Part shown: positions 1-8,564 of the stretch, one piece after another
How positions within the stretch are numbered: position 1 is the first letter of the stretch
Layout: every line of letters starts with the position of its first letter
Assembly (NCBI RefSeq): GCF_001420915.1
Contig: NZ_CP013021.1
Location: 878,001 to 942,000, forward strand
Source: Agarivorans gilvus
Lineage (GTDB): Bacteria; Pseudomonadota; Gammaproteobacteria; Enterobacterales; Celerinatantimonadaceae
DNA length: 64,000 nt
Direction: 5' to 3'
Translations under genes and position numbers: made by a program
Notes under the pieces: model-generated
What the model was told of the DNA's origin: nothing
Databases searched by the model: none
Seen by the model: only the letters and a program-made list of their open reading frames with translations

Positions 1-320
1 TTCTTCAATTTAAGGCCAAAAGACATATTTTCACGCAAATCCATGTGTGGATATAAAGCGTAAGATTGGAAAACCATACCTACGTTACGTTGTACCGGTG
101 GTACATCGTTCATGTAGTTTCCACCAATGCTCAATTCACCACTGGTAATATCTTCCAAGCCTGCAATCATACGCAAAAGAGTTGACTTACCGCAGCCTGA
201 TGGACCAACGAATACAACAAATTCACCATCTTGAATATCTAAATTAATTTCACGCAAAGTATCTTGGTGAACTGCCGGATCGTAGTTTTTACGTACATTT
301 TTTAAAATTACATCAGCCAT
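1..320 (-). CDS. malK: MalK, maltose/maltodextrin ABC transporter ATPase (N-terminal part, cut by window edge)
   Basis: This is the ATP-hydrolysing subunit of the maltose importer, acting on the cytoplasmic face with MalF and MalG. About 106 N-terminal residues are visible, beginning MADVILKNVRK. The Walker A motif GPSGCGKST is intact and the Q-loop FQSYALYPH is present. The signature motif, Walker B and regulatory C-terminal domain lie beyond the left edge. The start is the ATG at 318-320, 88 bp after malG, so it is the last visible gene of a malE-F-G-K operon. Identity is very likely from sequence and context; the length cannot be judged. Confidence 0.93.
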   Translation of the reverse strand, partial: MADVILKNVRKNYDPAVHQDTLREINLDIQDGEFVVFVGPSGCGKSTLLRMIAGLEDITSGELSIGGNYMNDVPPVQRNVGMVFQSYALYPHMDLRENMSFGLKLK

Positions 321-335
321 TATTAGCTCCAAACT

Positions 336-399
336 AAATAAAGCCATTTGCTTTATTTATAATCAATCTTGTTTTGCGTAGCCGCCATTGCAGCTACGC
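336..399 (-). other. Two hairpins in the malG-malK gap
   Basis: The gap holds two perfect inverted repeats. The first has 7-bp arms at 376-382 and 393-399. The second has 9-bp arms at 336-344 and 350-358 with a 5-nt loop, just upstream of the malK start. Neither is followed by a clear U-run on the minus strand. I infer RNA structures that could tune processing or translation of malK rather than full terminators. Confidence 0.45.
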
Positions 400-408
400 C
401 CAAATAAT

Positions 409-1299
409 TTAACCTTTAACACCACCAGCGGTTAAGCCACCCACCAACCAACGTTGGGCGAGTAGGAATACCACGGTAATTGGGAATCCTGACAATACTG
501 CTGCGGCGGCGAAGTCACCCCACAAGTAGTTTTGCGGATACAAGTATTGTTGTGCACCTACGGCAAGCGTGAGTTTATCTACGTCTTGCATCAATACCGA
601 CGCCATCGGTACTTCTGTGATTACTTGAATAAATGCAAGAATAAATACCACTGCCAAAATAGGAACAGAAAGCGGTAACAATACCAATCTAAACGCCTGC
701 CACGGTGTTGCACCGTCAATTGCAGCCGACTCTTCTAAGGCAGGGTCAATCGTTTCGAAGTAACCTTTAATGGTCCACACATGTAGTGCGATACCACCTA
801 GGTAAGCGAAGATCAAACCGCCGTGAGTGTTTAGACCCAACCAAGGGATGTATTCACCGATTTTGTTGAACAAGGCATAAATAGCTACCAAGGCCAAGAC
901 CGATGGGAACATTTGGAAAATCAACATCCCGTTAAGAATGGTTGCTTTACCTTTAAAGCGCATACGAGCAAAAGCATAAGCACTTGTGGTAGACAACACT
1001 ACGATAAGAATTGCTGAAATACCGGCAATCTTAATCGAGTTCCACAGCCACACCAATACTGGGAATGGTGGTGGCGTTGTCGAACCATCGGGATTAACTA
1101 CCGTAATACCTAAGGCAAGACGCCAGTGGTCTAAGGTAGGATTAGATGGAATCAATTCACCAACCGCAAAGTTACCTGTACGGAAGGAAATGGTGATAAC
1201 CATTAATAATGGAAAAATAATCAAACATAAAAATAAACATAGCGCTACGTGAGTAGCTAATTTTCTATATTTCAATGATTTAGGTTGAACCATTGCCAT
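409..1299 (-). CDS. malG: MalG, maltose transporter permease
   Basis: Inner-membrane permease that pairs with MalF to form the maltose channel. At 296 residues it has the length of E. coli MalG and begins with the same MAMVQPKS stretch. About six membrane segments are visible, the first near residues 20-40. The ABC coupling (EAA) loop reads EESAAIDGATPWQAF near residues 190-204, and the C-terminus ends GGLTAGGVKG as in the family. It lies 12 bp downstream of malF and is co-transcribed with it. No defects are seen. Confidence 0.97.
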   Translation of the reverse strand: MAMVQPKSLKYRKLATHVALCLFLCLIIFPLLMVITISFRTGNFAVGELIPSNPTLDHWRLALGITVVNPDGSTTPPPFPVLVWLWNSIKIAGISAILIVVLSTTSAYAFARMRFKGKATILNGMLIFQMFPSVLALVAIYALFNKIGEYIPWLGLNTHGGLIFAYLGGIALHVWTIKGYFETIDPALEESAAIDGATPWQAFRLVLLPLSVPILAVVFILAFIQVITEVPMASVLMQDVDKLTLAVGAQQYLYPQNYLWGDFAAAAVLSGFPITVVFLLAQRWLVGGLTAGGVKG

Positions 1300-1311
1300 A
1301 ATAGCTGCTCC

Positions 1312-2946
1312 TTATGCTGCTCTGTCTTCAGATTTAGTTAGTTTCAAGTTAATCAATGCTAGTGCACCCACAACAATGAAGATTAGGGTAGCAATGGCAC
1401 TGGCTAAGCCGTAGTCCTGACCACCATCACCTTGGAAGGCAATACGGTAGGTATAACTTACTAGTAAGTCGGTTGTACCAGCAGGTGTCGAGGCACCAAT
1501 AATGTCAGGACCACCATTTGTTAACAACTGAATCAATACGAAGTTGTTGAAGTTAAATGCAAACGAAGCAACCAACAACGGCGTTAATGGTTTCATTAAT
1601 AGTGGAACAGTAATATTGAAGAAGTTACTAATTGGGCCGGCGCCGTCCATTGCTGAAGCTTCATATAAGTCTTCAGGAATAGATTTAAGCATACCCAAAC
1701 ATAAGATCATCATGTAGGGGTAACCCAACCAAGTGTTCACAATCAAAATCATTGATTTGGCCATTAGTGGATCAGTAAACCAATCGGGTTTAATACCAAA
1801 TAATGACTCTAGAATAGCGTTAATCTCACCGAAGTTTTGGTTAAACAAACCCTTAAATACGAGGATGGAGATAAACGCGGGGATGGCATAAGGAAGAATG
1901 AGAACAACGCGGTAAATCGCACGCCCTTTAAGCTCTTCCCACTGAATCAGACAGGCTAACACCATACCGATGGCTAGCGTAAAGGCTACTGAACCGGCGG
2001 CAAAAATAACTGTCCAAATGAAGATTTGAATAAAAGGTTCTTTAATACCGTTGTCGGTAAGAACGCGGTCGAAGTTTTTCCAACCCACACCAACTACAAA
2101 GCCAGGTGCTAAACGGTCACCAACAAATTCACCTTCATCGTTAATGTACTGATAGTAACCAATCTCCATGTTTGGCAACATGATTTGACCAGTTTGGTTA
2201 TTGCGCAGAATAGAAGGACCATCAATAATCGCGCCGCTTTCTTTAAGCACTACACCATCTTCTAAACGAGTATAAAGCGGCTTCATGGCTGAGAATTTAC
2301 GCAGACCATTCATAACTAGCTCGTCACCTTTAGGGGTAACCAGTATCACGCTATTCAAGAATTGACGATGAGAGATAACATCTTTAATAGGAGCAACGTC
2401 TGATGCAGGTGCGCTATCAGCCACTTGTAACTTAATCCGTTGAGTATCAAGTGTTAATTTTTGAGCGCGAATATCGGCATTAGACACCATATCAACAAGA
2501 CGAGAAGTATATAAGGTATCGTCTTGAGTAAGCGCCAATACATATTTACCAGAAACATCTTGATGCAATTGGAAGTCAAATGAACCTCCTTTTGCCATAT
2601 AAGTCTTCTGGCTATGTAACTGCTCTACCCGCTCAAGCGACAACAAGTTAGTTCCGCTGTAGTTGGTAAACGCAATACCGACGGTATAGGCCAAGGGGAA
2701 GATAATAAACACCACCATGCCAGCAATACCGGGGAAAATATATCGATGGGCATATGTTTTTTGATTTACAAAAACATATACGCCGGTAGAAACAACAACA
2801 AGGGTGAGCAATGCAAATGCATATTCACCACCTGCATACATCAACACAATCGCATAGCCGTTAAGCAATACAATCGCGGTGACCAGCAGAAGTTTTAGCC
2901 AGGCGTATTTGCCCTGCATAAAACCTGGAGACGCAGAAAGACCCAT
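1312..2946 (-). CDS. malF: MalF, maltose transporter permease
   Basis: Inner-membrane permease carrying the substrate path of the maltose importer. Its 544 residues make it somewhat longer than E. coli MalF (514). Membrane segments lie near the N-terminus (about residues 17-60 and 70-95). A large periplasmic loop follows (about residues 95-300, the P2 region that contacts MalE), and the remaining helices are C-terminal. The EAA loop reads YEASAMDGAGPISNFF near residues 431-446. It follows malE after 87 bp that contain a strong hairpin. The extra length sits mostly in the N-terminal and periplasmic parts. Confidence 0.96.
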   Translation of the reverse strand: MGLSASPGFMQGKYAWLKLLLVTAIVLLNGYAIVLMYAGGEYAFALLTLVVVSTGVYVFVNQKTYAHRYIFPGIAGMVVFIIFPLAYTVGIAFTNYSGTNLLSLERVEQLHSQKTYMAKGGSFDFQLHQDVSGKYVLALTQDDTLYTSRLVDMVSNADIRAQKLTLDTQRIKLQVADSAPASDVAPIKDVISHRQFLNSVILVTPKGDELVMNGLRKFSAMKPLYTRLEDGVVLKESGAIIDGPSILRNNQTGQIMLPNMEIGYYQYINDEGEFVGDRLAPGFVVGVGWKNFDRVLTDNGIKEPFIQIFIWTVIFAAGSVAFTLAIGMVLACLIQWEELKGRAIYRVVLILPYAIPAFISILVFKGLFNQNFGEINAILESLFGIKPDWFTDPLMAKSMILIVNTWLGYPYMMILCLGMLKSIPEDLYEASAMDGAGPISNFFNITVPLLMKPLTPLLVASFAFNFNNFVLIQLLTNGGPDIIGASTPAGTTDLLVSYTYRIAFQGDGGQDYGLASAIATLIFIVVGALALINLKLTKSEDRAA

Positions 2947-2984
2947 TTTATGTACAACCTTTGTTTTAGACCGAAATTAATAAA

Positions 2985-3010
2985 GAGGAGGATAGACCAA
3001 TATCCTCCTC
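2985..3010 (-). other. malE-malF intergenic stem-loop
   Basis: A perfect 10-bp inverted repeat (2985-2994 and 3001-3010) with a 6-nt loop lies between the malE stop and the malF start. A loose T-rich stretch follows on the minus strand but no full U-run. In E. coli the same gap carries stabilising palindromes that let MalE accumulate above MalF and MalG. By analogy I infer a stability element or partial terminator. Confidence 0.55.
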
Positions 3011-3033
3011 CTGACCGAAATAATATGACCGTA

Positions 3034-4215
3034 TTATTTCGCTATACGACGCGCAGCAGCGTCAAGTGCTTTATCTAGAGGCTGACGACCACTAGTAATG
3101 TTGGTTAGAGATGTTGCCATCGCAGACCAGAATTTACCCATAGCAGCTACGTTAGGCATTGGCTCACCATCTTGAGCGTTTGCGAAAGTGGCAGCGATGC
3201 GTGGGTCGCTTGAAAGCTGTTCCATGTAAGACTTAAGCGCTACCGCACCAAGTGGTACATCGTCATTCACAGTTTTCAAACCTTCATCAGTAACAAGGTA
3301 GTTCTCTAGGAACTCAATGGCTAAGTCAGAGTTTGGAGATGCAGAGTTAATTGCACCAGCCAATACACCTACCATTGGCTTAGCTTTGTTACCGTTGATA
3401 GTTGGAATGTAAGTTACACCGTAGTTGATGCCACTTTTTTCCATGTTATCCCAAGCCCAAGGACCGTTGATAACCATGGCTACTTCACCTTTGTTAAAGG
3501 CAGAATCCATTACACCATAGTCAGCGCCTTTTGGCATATGACCGTTGTCAATTAAGTCTTTAATAACTTTAGCGCCCATTTTAGCACCAGGTGTTGCTAC
3601 ACCAGTATCTTTAGTGTCGTAAGCGCCGTTTTCGTATTTAAAGATGTAACCACCGTTAGCAGCTAGCAATGGCCATGTGAAGTAAGTATTGTTGTAATCC
3701 CACAAGATAGCGTGCTTGCCAGATTTTTGAAGTTCTGTATCAAGAGCAGGGATTTCTTCCCAAGTCTTAGGTGGGTTTGGAACCAAATCTTTGTTGTAAA
3801 TAAGGCCTACCGCTTCGATAGCGATTGGGTAACCGTAGATTTTGCCGTTAATGGTTACAGCATCCCAAGCGAAATCTTCAACTGCAGCTTTTTTCTCAGC
3901 ACTTGGTTTAACCTCAGTTAATAGACCCGCGTCAACCCAGTCACCAAAGCGGTCGTGTGCCCATAAGAAGATATCTGGGCCAGAGCCTGTAGAAGCCGCT
4001 TGCTGGAATTTTCCTGGGGCGTCATCTGGGTGTGCAACACTTACTTTAACACCAGTATCAGCTTCAAAGCGTTTACCTACTTCAGCTAAGCCGTTATAGC
4101 CTTTGTCGCCATTTACCCAAATGGTCAACTGGCCTTCTTCAATTGCGGCAAAAGCGTTAGCCGCCATGCCTAAAGAAGCAACCGCAATAGCAGATGCAAG
4201 AATTGTCTTTTTCAT
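3034..4215 (-). CDS. malE: MalE, periplasmic maltose-binding protein
   Basis: Periplasmic receptor that delivers maltose and maltodextrins to MalFGK2. It is 393 residues long if started at the ATG at 4213-4215, which gives a textbook signal peptide MKKTILASAIAVASLG...ANAFA cleaved before AIEEGQL. A longer in-frame start upstream would put 29 charged residues before the signal peptide and is rejected. The mature part contains family motifs such as LTIWVNGDKGYNGL and FLWAHDRFGDW. First gene of the operon; the 282 bp upstream (4216-4497) must hold its promoter. Confidence 0.97.
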   Translation of the reverse strand: MKKTILASAIAVASLGMAANAFAAIEEGQLTIWVNGDKGYNGLAEVGKRFEADTGVKVSVAHPDDAPGKFQQAASTGSGPDIFLWAHDRFGDWVDAGLLTEVKPSAEKKAAVEDFAWDAVTINGKIYGYPIAIEAVGLIYNKDLVPNPPKTWEEIPALDTELQKSGKHAILWDYNNTYFTWPLLAANGGYIFKYENGAYDTKDTGVATPGAKMGAKVIKDLIDNGHMPKGADYGVMDSAFNKGEVAMVINGPWAWDNMEKSGINYGVTYIPTINGNKAKPMVGVLAGAINSASPNSDLAIEFLENYLVTDEGLKTVNDDVPLGAVALKSYMEQLSSDPRIAATFANAQDGEPMPNVAAMGKFWSAMATSLTNITSGRQPLDKALDAAARRIAK

Positions 4216-4497
4216 TAGCCTTTCCTTAACTGTCGTTATGATTTTTAGGTCGCAAGCATAACTTGCTGGGGCTGATTCTAGCCCAAAAGGATGAAAGCGC
4301 ACATGACTCAGCTCGCACTTTTGAAATTATATTACAAACCGCAAAAGCAAGGCGGCACACGCCTCCGAAGGTGATTTTATCACTCAACGGTGGTAATAAA
4401 ACAACATAATAGCCAACAAAAACCATTGAAAACCTTTCCATGTGGTAATTTTACTACACAAATGAAAGTGATAACCTTTTCAAGGTTTTTAATTAAG
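4216..4497 (-). promoter_or_regulatory. malE upstream region (probable operon promoter)
   Basis: This 282-bp non-coding stretch between malE and yejK is AT-rich. It contains several imperfect dyads, for example GTGATTTTATCAC at 4371-4383 and GTGGTAA...TTACTACAC at 4442-4459. It must contain the mal operon promoter and the yejK 3' end. I could not identify a MalT box array or a correctly spaced CRP site with confidence, so no specific operator is called. Confidence 0.4.
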
Positions 4498-5502
4498 CTA
4501 TTTATTATTTTTTAACTGTTCTCTTAAGTTAGGAGGGATCCCCACAATGGTCAATGTATCGCTTGCTTCATCGTAAAAAACACGCTCTCCGAGCAGTTTT
4601 TGTTCAAAACTAACCGAAACTCCCTTTCCTTGACCGAAACACTTCGCCAGTTTTTTTAGCGCGGTGCGATCAGCAGGAAATTGCTCTTCAAGCGGATAGT
4701 TTTCTGCAGCAAATTGATAGAAATCAACATTTTCTTCAGCTTTGGGTAAGGCTTTGGCCAACTCGCCAACAACGATTTCCTGGCCCTCTTTTAGCTGTTG
4801 CTCACAGTAGGTCTTTACTTCGTCTTTATATGCCTGCTTCTCTTCTTTATCTAATTGAGTTGCTTGACAATAATCGTCGACAGCTTGCATTAACACGGTG
4901 TTTTGCAGTTTTACGTCAAGCCCATCATCACAACCCAAGAATTCCACAAAAAAGTCGGCTATTTTTCGCCCTGCTCGTCCTTTTATATAAGACACATAGC
5001 GTTTCGATTCTGGATTACGCTGCATATCAGTAATATCGATTCTTGCCGCCAACTGAATTGAGCTGGTTTCCAAATAGCGACTAGCGGTCAGTTCTAAACT
5101 TTCGTTCACCGCCGGCGATGTTTTATTCTCTAGCAGCATAATCAATAAATACTCACCAGCAACATGCTCATATTGGGCAAATAGCAATACGCCTTGCTCA
5201 ATAAAGTCATATTTTCGCAGCTCTTCTACTAATACTTGTCCAGCATCCACACTGTAACGATGAAAATCTAGGCTTGCCTCCAACAGACCATTCAACTGCT
5301 GCTTAAATGGGCTGGTGTTCTCTTCGTTATAGTAGCCAAAGCCTTTAGCCGCCCGGCCGCTGTAATTTAAGTGCAGGCTCTCGATAAGCTCTAAAGCGGC
5401 ATCGCTATGCGCCATTTCTTCAGCGCGTGCCTGAAGTTCAATCGCGCCATCTAGGCTCAGCTCTAATGAATGTAAAATAAGGTGTTTTAATGAAATGCTC
5501 AT
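4498..5502 (-). CDS. yejK: YejK/NdpA, nucleoid-associated protein
   Basis: Member of the 37-kDa nucleoid-associated protein family, a cytoplasmic protein found in the nucleoid fraction of E. coli. At 334 residues it is of usual length. The N-terminus MSISLKHLILHSLEL and the segments YIKGRAGRKIADFF (about 168-181) and QKLLGERVFYDEASDTLTI (about 302-320) are typical. It is divergent from yejL-yejM, the arrangement conserved across enteric, Vibrio and Shewanella genomes. Its exact role is not settled even in the family. Confidence 0.93.
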   Translation of the reverse strand: MSISLKHLILHSLELSLDGAIELQARAEEMAHSDAALELIESLHLNYSGRAAKGFGYYNEENTSPFKQQLNGLLEASLDFHRYSVDAGQVLVEELRKYDFIEQGVLLFAQYEHVAGEYLLIMLLENKTSPAVNESLELTASRYLETSSIQLAARIDITDMQRNPESKRYVSYIKGRAGRKIADFFVEFLGCDDGLDVKLQNTVLMQAVDDYCQATQLDKEEKQAYKDEVKTYCEQQLKEGQEIVVGELAKALPKAEENVDFYQFAAENYPLEEQFPADRTALKKLAKCFGQGKGVSVSFEQKLLGERVFYDEASDTLTIVGIPPNLREQLKNNK

Positions 5503-5577
5503 AGTCTCTAACTGTTAGTGTTTGCTGACGAGGTGGGTTATTATACGCGTCTTTAACAGCAAATTTGCAGAGAAGAA

Positions 5578-5796
5578 ATGGCAATAGTTTCAAAATATTC
5601 CAACCAGCAAGTGGAACAATTACTTAATCAAGTACTCCAAGTAATCGACAAACCCGATATCAAGCCAGATCTCGCGCTAATGGTTCTTGGCAATGCGGCC
5701 ACCTGCATCATCAATCAGCGTGTAGCCCCTGAGCATAGGGAAAAACTCAGTGAAGGCTTTGCTAAAGCGCTGAAAAGCTCTATCGACAATAAGTAA
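5578..5796 (+). CDS. yejL: YejL, DUF1414 family small protein
   Basis: Small cytoplasmic protein of 72 residues and unknown function, conserved beside yejK and yejM. The sequence MAIVSKYSNQQVEQLL...KPDLALMVLGNAATCIIN is characteristic. It ends 17 bp before yejM, so the two are probably one transcript. A regulatory or accessory role for YejM is only inferred from the constant linkage. Confidence 0.9.
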   Translation: MAIVSKYSNQQVEQLLNQVLQVIDKPDIKPDLALMVLGNAATCIINQRVAPEHREKLSEGFAKALKSSIDNK

Positions 5797-5813
5797 AGGA
5801 ATATTTAGCTCTA

Positions 5814-7628
5814 ATGGTAAGTAGCTCAAAACAGTACCGCGATAAAGTTTCCCAGCTGATTAGCTGGGGCCATTGGTTTTGTTTAACTAATATTATTTTC
5901 GCCTTAATCGTCGGGCTACGCTATCTAGTATTGGTTCCGCCACCGGAAACCTTTTTAGGGCAAAGCTATTTATTAGTGAGTTGGCTGGGGCAGTTTTCCT
6001 TCATTGCCTTTGTGATCTTCCTACTCACGTTATTCCCCTTAAGTTTCATCATACCAAGCAATCGCTCAATGCGTTTCATCGGTGCGCTATTCGCCACCAT
6101 TGGTATTAGTTTATTAATTGTAGATACAGAACTGTTTGCCAATTTTGGTCTGCATCTTAACCCAGCCTTATTTCAGTTATTAATTGATGAAGAGCAAAAC
6201 AGCCAAGCTAATACGCTTAACTTTCTGTTTGCCTCGGTGCCTTTTATCTTCTTATTGGAACTTTGGCTGGCTCGTTTATGCTGGAAATACCTACGCCGTC
6301 TAGAACACAAGCATTTTGGTGTGCCTATTGCGGCGCTACTGTTCGTATGTTTTCTATTGACCCACTTGGTACATGCTTGGGCCGATGCCACTAACTATCA
6401 AGCCATTACTAGACAAAAAAACAACTACCCCTTGTTCTACCCTCTTACTGCCCGTAGCTTTCTTCAAGAACAAGGTATCTTCGATGTAGATGCTTATTAC
6501 AAGCAAGCTCAAGCGCAAAATGAAGCACGTCAAGGTGAGCTAAAATACCCACTAACTCCACTAAAATATGCTCCACTTGAACAACGCTACAACCTGCTAC
6601 TAGTTGTTGTTGAAGGTTTACGTTGGGACATGTTGAACCAGCAAACAATGCCTAATAGCTGGCGACTAGCGAAACGCTCTAGCCAATTCTTTAGTCATTT
6701 TAGTGGTAGCAACCAAGCGCAAGAAGGCTTGTTTAGTCTGTTTTATGGTTTGCCTAGTAGCTATTGGCCAAGCATAAAATCAAGTCATCAAAGCTCGGTA
6801 TTAATTGATGCCCTACAAGCGCATAACTACCAAATACAGTTGTTTTCAAGCCAAGGGCTCAACCGACCAGAATTAGCAGGAAGCGCCTTTAGTTCTTTGA
6901 GCAACCTAAACATGCGCGCTCTACCTGGTGGCGCAGAAGGTGATACACAAGTAATACAGGATTGGCTAGATTGGCAACAAAGCCAATATGCCCAGCTCCC
7001 TTGGTTTAACTTCCTCTACTTAAATGGTGTAGCCGCCTACGACGATGGAAGCGGTCAAGTCATGAAACAAGTAACAGCTGAAACAATTAAACAGTATTAC
7101 AACAAGGCAGCAGAAGTAGTAGATCAAAAACTGAGTTTGGTATACGAAGCACTTAAAGCAAGTGGCCAGATGGAAAACACCATCGTAGTATTTACCTCTG
7201 ATTACGCCAATGAGCTGAATGATAAAAATAACAACTATTGGGGTAACGGTAGCAACTTTAGCCGCTATCAAACTCAAGTACCGTTATTCATCTCTTGGCC
7301 AGAGCGAGCCCCTAGCTTGCACCATCGTGATACCAGTCATCACGACATAGTGCCAACCTTATTACAAGATATGCTCGCGGTAACGTCAAACAGCCGTAGT
7401 TACAGCAATGGCCAAAATATCTTTAAACAGCGTAAACGTGACTGGATATTAATCGGCAACCAAGAGCAACAAGCGGTAGTGCAAGAAAACCAAATCACCT
7501 TGTTTAACCACTCCGGTAGTTATCAGGTATATGACCGTGATTTAACCACTAGTTCAGCTAGAGTTTCGGTGCCAATGTTGGTTCAAGTTTTCAACGACTT
7601 GAAACGTTTTTATCAAGCTGAACCTTAA
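5814..7628 (+). CDS. yejM: YejM/PbgA/LapC-type inner-membrane protein controlling LPS synthesis
   Basis: Inner-membrane protein of 604 residues (E. coli about 586). In E. coli it senses periplasmic LPS and restrains LpxC turnover through LapB. The N-terminal five membrane segments span about residues 17-190. A periplasmic sulfatase/alkaline-phosphatase-like domain follows, with LLVVVEGLRWDML near residue 264 and a late HHD motif near 505. The start MVSSSKQYRDKVSQLISWGHWF aligns with the E. coli N-terminus. The domain is known to be catalytically inactive in the enteric homologue; I assume the same here. Confidence 0.94.
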   Translation: MVSSSKQYRDKVSQLISWGHWFCLTNIIFALIVGLRYLVLVPPPETFLGQSYLLVSWLGQFSFIAFVIFLLTLFPLSFIIPSNRSMRFIGALFATIGISLLIVDTELFANFGLHLNPALFQLLIDEEQNSQANTLNFLFASVPFIFLLELWLARLCWKYLRRLEHKHFGVPIAALLFVCFLLTHLVHAWADATNYQAITRQKNNYPLFYPLTARSFLQEQGIFDVDAYYKQAQAQNEARQGELKYPLTPLKYAPLEQRYNLLLVVVEGLRWDMLNQQTMPNSWRLAKRSSQFFSHFSGSNQAQEGLFSLFYGLPSSYWPSIKSSHQSSVLIDALQAHNYQIQLFSSQGLNRPELAGSAFSSLSNLNMRALPGGAEGDTQVIQDWLDWQQSQYAQLPWFNFLYLNGVAAYDDGSGQVMKQVTAETIKQYYNKAAEVVDQKLSLVYEALKASGQMENTIVVFTSDYANELNDKNNNYWGNGSNFSRYQTQVPLFISWPERAPSLHHRDTSHHDIVPTLLQDMLAVTSNSRSYSNGQNIFKQRKRDWILIGNQEQQAVVQENQITLFNHSGSYQVYDRDLTTSSARVSVPMLVQVFNDLKRFYQAEP

Positions 7629-7674
7629 TTTGTCTATTCGCTGAGCACTTAAACATAAAATTCGTCGGCGTGTA

Positions 7675-7703
7675 TTGACAGCACGTCGATAGCTAAGTAA
7701 ATT
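7675..7703 (+). promoter_or_regulatory. Sigma-70 promoter of the tRNA-Pro gene
   Basis: A perfect -35 hexamer TTGACA (7675-7680) is separated by exactly 17 bp from TAAATT (7698-7703). This would place the transcript start a few bases before the tRNA 5' end at 7716, as expected for a strong stable-RNA promoter. The call rests on the direct sequence match and its position. Confidence 0.8.
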
Positions 7704-7715
7704 CACAGCTCAATT

Positions 7716-7792
7716 CGGAACGTAGCGCAGCCTGGTAGCGCACCGTCATGGGGTGTCGGGGGTCGGAGGTTCAAATCCTCTCGTTCCGACCA
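7716..7792 (+). tRNA. tRNA-Pro (anticodon GGG)
   Basis: A 77-nt tRNA with the CCA end encoded. The acceptor arms CGGAACG and CGTTCCG pair fully. The D-arm GCGC...GCGC and the T-arm GGAGG-TTCAAAT-CCTCT are intact. The anticodon GGG lies at 7750-7752 in the loop ATGGGGT. The sequence is nearly identical to E. coli proL, including the U-U mismatch in the anticodon stem. It decodes CCC and CCU proline codons. It forms a single-gene unit with its own promoter and terminator. Confidence 0.97.
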
Positions 7793-7798
7793 TATAAT

Positions 7799-7829
7799 AG
7801 CCCGTAGCTCAATGAGTTACGGGCTTTTT
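7799..7829 (+). terminator. Rho-independent terminator after tRNA-Pro
   Basis: The stem AGCCCGTA...TACGGGCT (7799 to about 7824) is followed directly by TTTTT. It lies seven bases after the tRNA CCA end. Confidence 0.88.
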
Positions 7830-7870
7830 GCTATCTGCGGTAAAGTAAACTCAGTGTAACTAAAGCAATA

Positions 7871-8491
7871 CTAGATTAGCTTCGGCTTACTCACCAATAA
7901 TGCCTCAACAATATAACGTTGCTCTGCCCCACCGCTTAATTGGTTAAACGGATAACAAGTAATTAGCGTGATTCGATTATCATCGCTTGGCGCCATAAAC
8001 CGCGTTTCACTTTGGTGAGCGATTTGAGTATTCACCACCTGATAGAGTAGCTGCTGGCCATCACGCGCCTCTAGCTGCAATAAATCGCCTTTGTTGATCG
8101 CCGCCAAGCGAGCGAAGTGGGTGTCTCGATGGCCGGCAATAATGGTATTGCCGACCTCTCCAATTGCCGCACCACTCAGCACTAGCCCTGGGCCAAAAGC
8201 CAAGGTGCGCCCCGACGCGCCCGCTAATACATACACAGATTCCAACTGATGCTTAAAGGCGATGCTTTCTTGTTTGGTCACAAAACTCAACTTGGCTACC
8301 GGATAGGTATCAGCCCAGTACCAAGGTTTGTGAACTTGTTGATCGGCCAAGGTACTTTGCCACGCTTGAGCAATTAAAAACTGCGCCAAGTAAGCCTTGG
8401 CTTGTATATATAACCCATGGCCTAACACTAAAACCCCGAGTAAAAACAAACTGCTAGGCAAAGGGTGCTTAGCTAAAAAACTGATATTCAT
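7871..8491 (-). CDS. Gram-negative (marine proteobacterial, class GN) sortase of the Pds system
   Basis: Membrane-anchored cysteine transpeptidase of 206 residues, predicted to act in the periplasm on a C-terminal LPxT-like signal. One N-terminal membrane segment lies at about residues 14-32. The catalytic His is in AGHRDTHF (about 120), the Cys in TLITCYPF (about 178), and the Arg in EQRYIVEA (about 193), which is the full sortase triad. It sits 73 bp downstream of the only visible substrate, with a hairpin between them, and beside the dedicated OmpA-like protein and two-component pair. This matches the known 'proteobacterial dedicated sortase' set. The family is sure; the substrate specificity is inferred from linkage. 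Confidence 0.93.
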   Translation of the reverse strand: MNISFLAKHPLPSSLFLLGVLVLGHGLYIQAKAYLAQFLIAQAWQSTLADQQVHKPWYWADTYPVAKLSFVTKQESIAFKHQLESVYVLAGASGRTLAFGPGLVLSGAAIGEVGNTIIAGHRDTHFARLAAINKGDLLQLEARDGQQLLYQVVNTQIAHQSETRFMAPSDDNRITLITCYPFNQLSGGAEQRYIVEALLVSKPKLI

Positions 8492-8532
8492 AGCATTTAC
8501 CTATGTGACAAAAATAAGTCTAGGTTGAACAA

Positions 8533-8552
8533 AGCGCCGTTTAGACGGCGCT
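8533..8552 (-). terminator. Hairpin between sortase substrate and sortase genes (possible attenuator)
   Basis: A perfect 8-bp inverted repeat, AGCGCCGT / ACGGCGCT with a 4-nt loop, is followed on the minus strand by TTTGTT. It lies right after the substrate gene stop and before the sortase start. It looks like a weak terminator that could keep sortase expression below that of its substrate. No reporter or transcript data are available. Confidence 0.5.
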
Positions 8553-8564
8553 ATGCCGAGTTGT

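Noticed and set aside
4371..4383. GTGA-N5-TCAC dyad upstream of malE as a CRP site
   Set aside because: CRP needs six bases between the half-sites; five are present and the outer bases do not match. Kept only as part of a general upstream region.
4226..4441. 71-codon minus-strand frame upstream of malE
   Set aside because: Overlaps the expected malE promoter region and has no convincing start or composition of a real protein.
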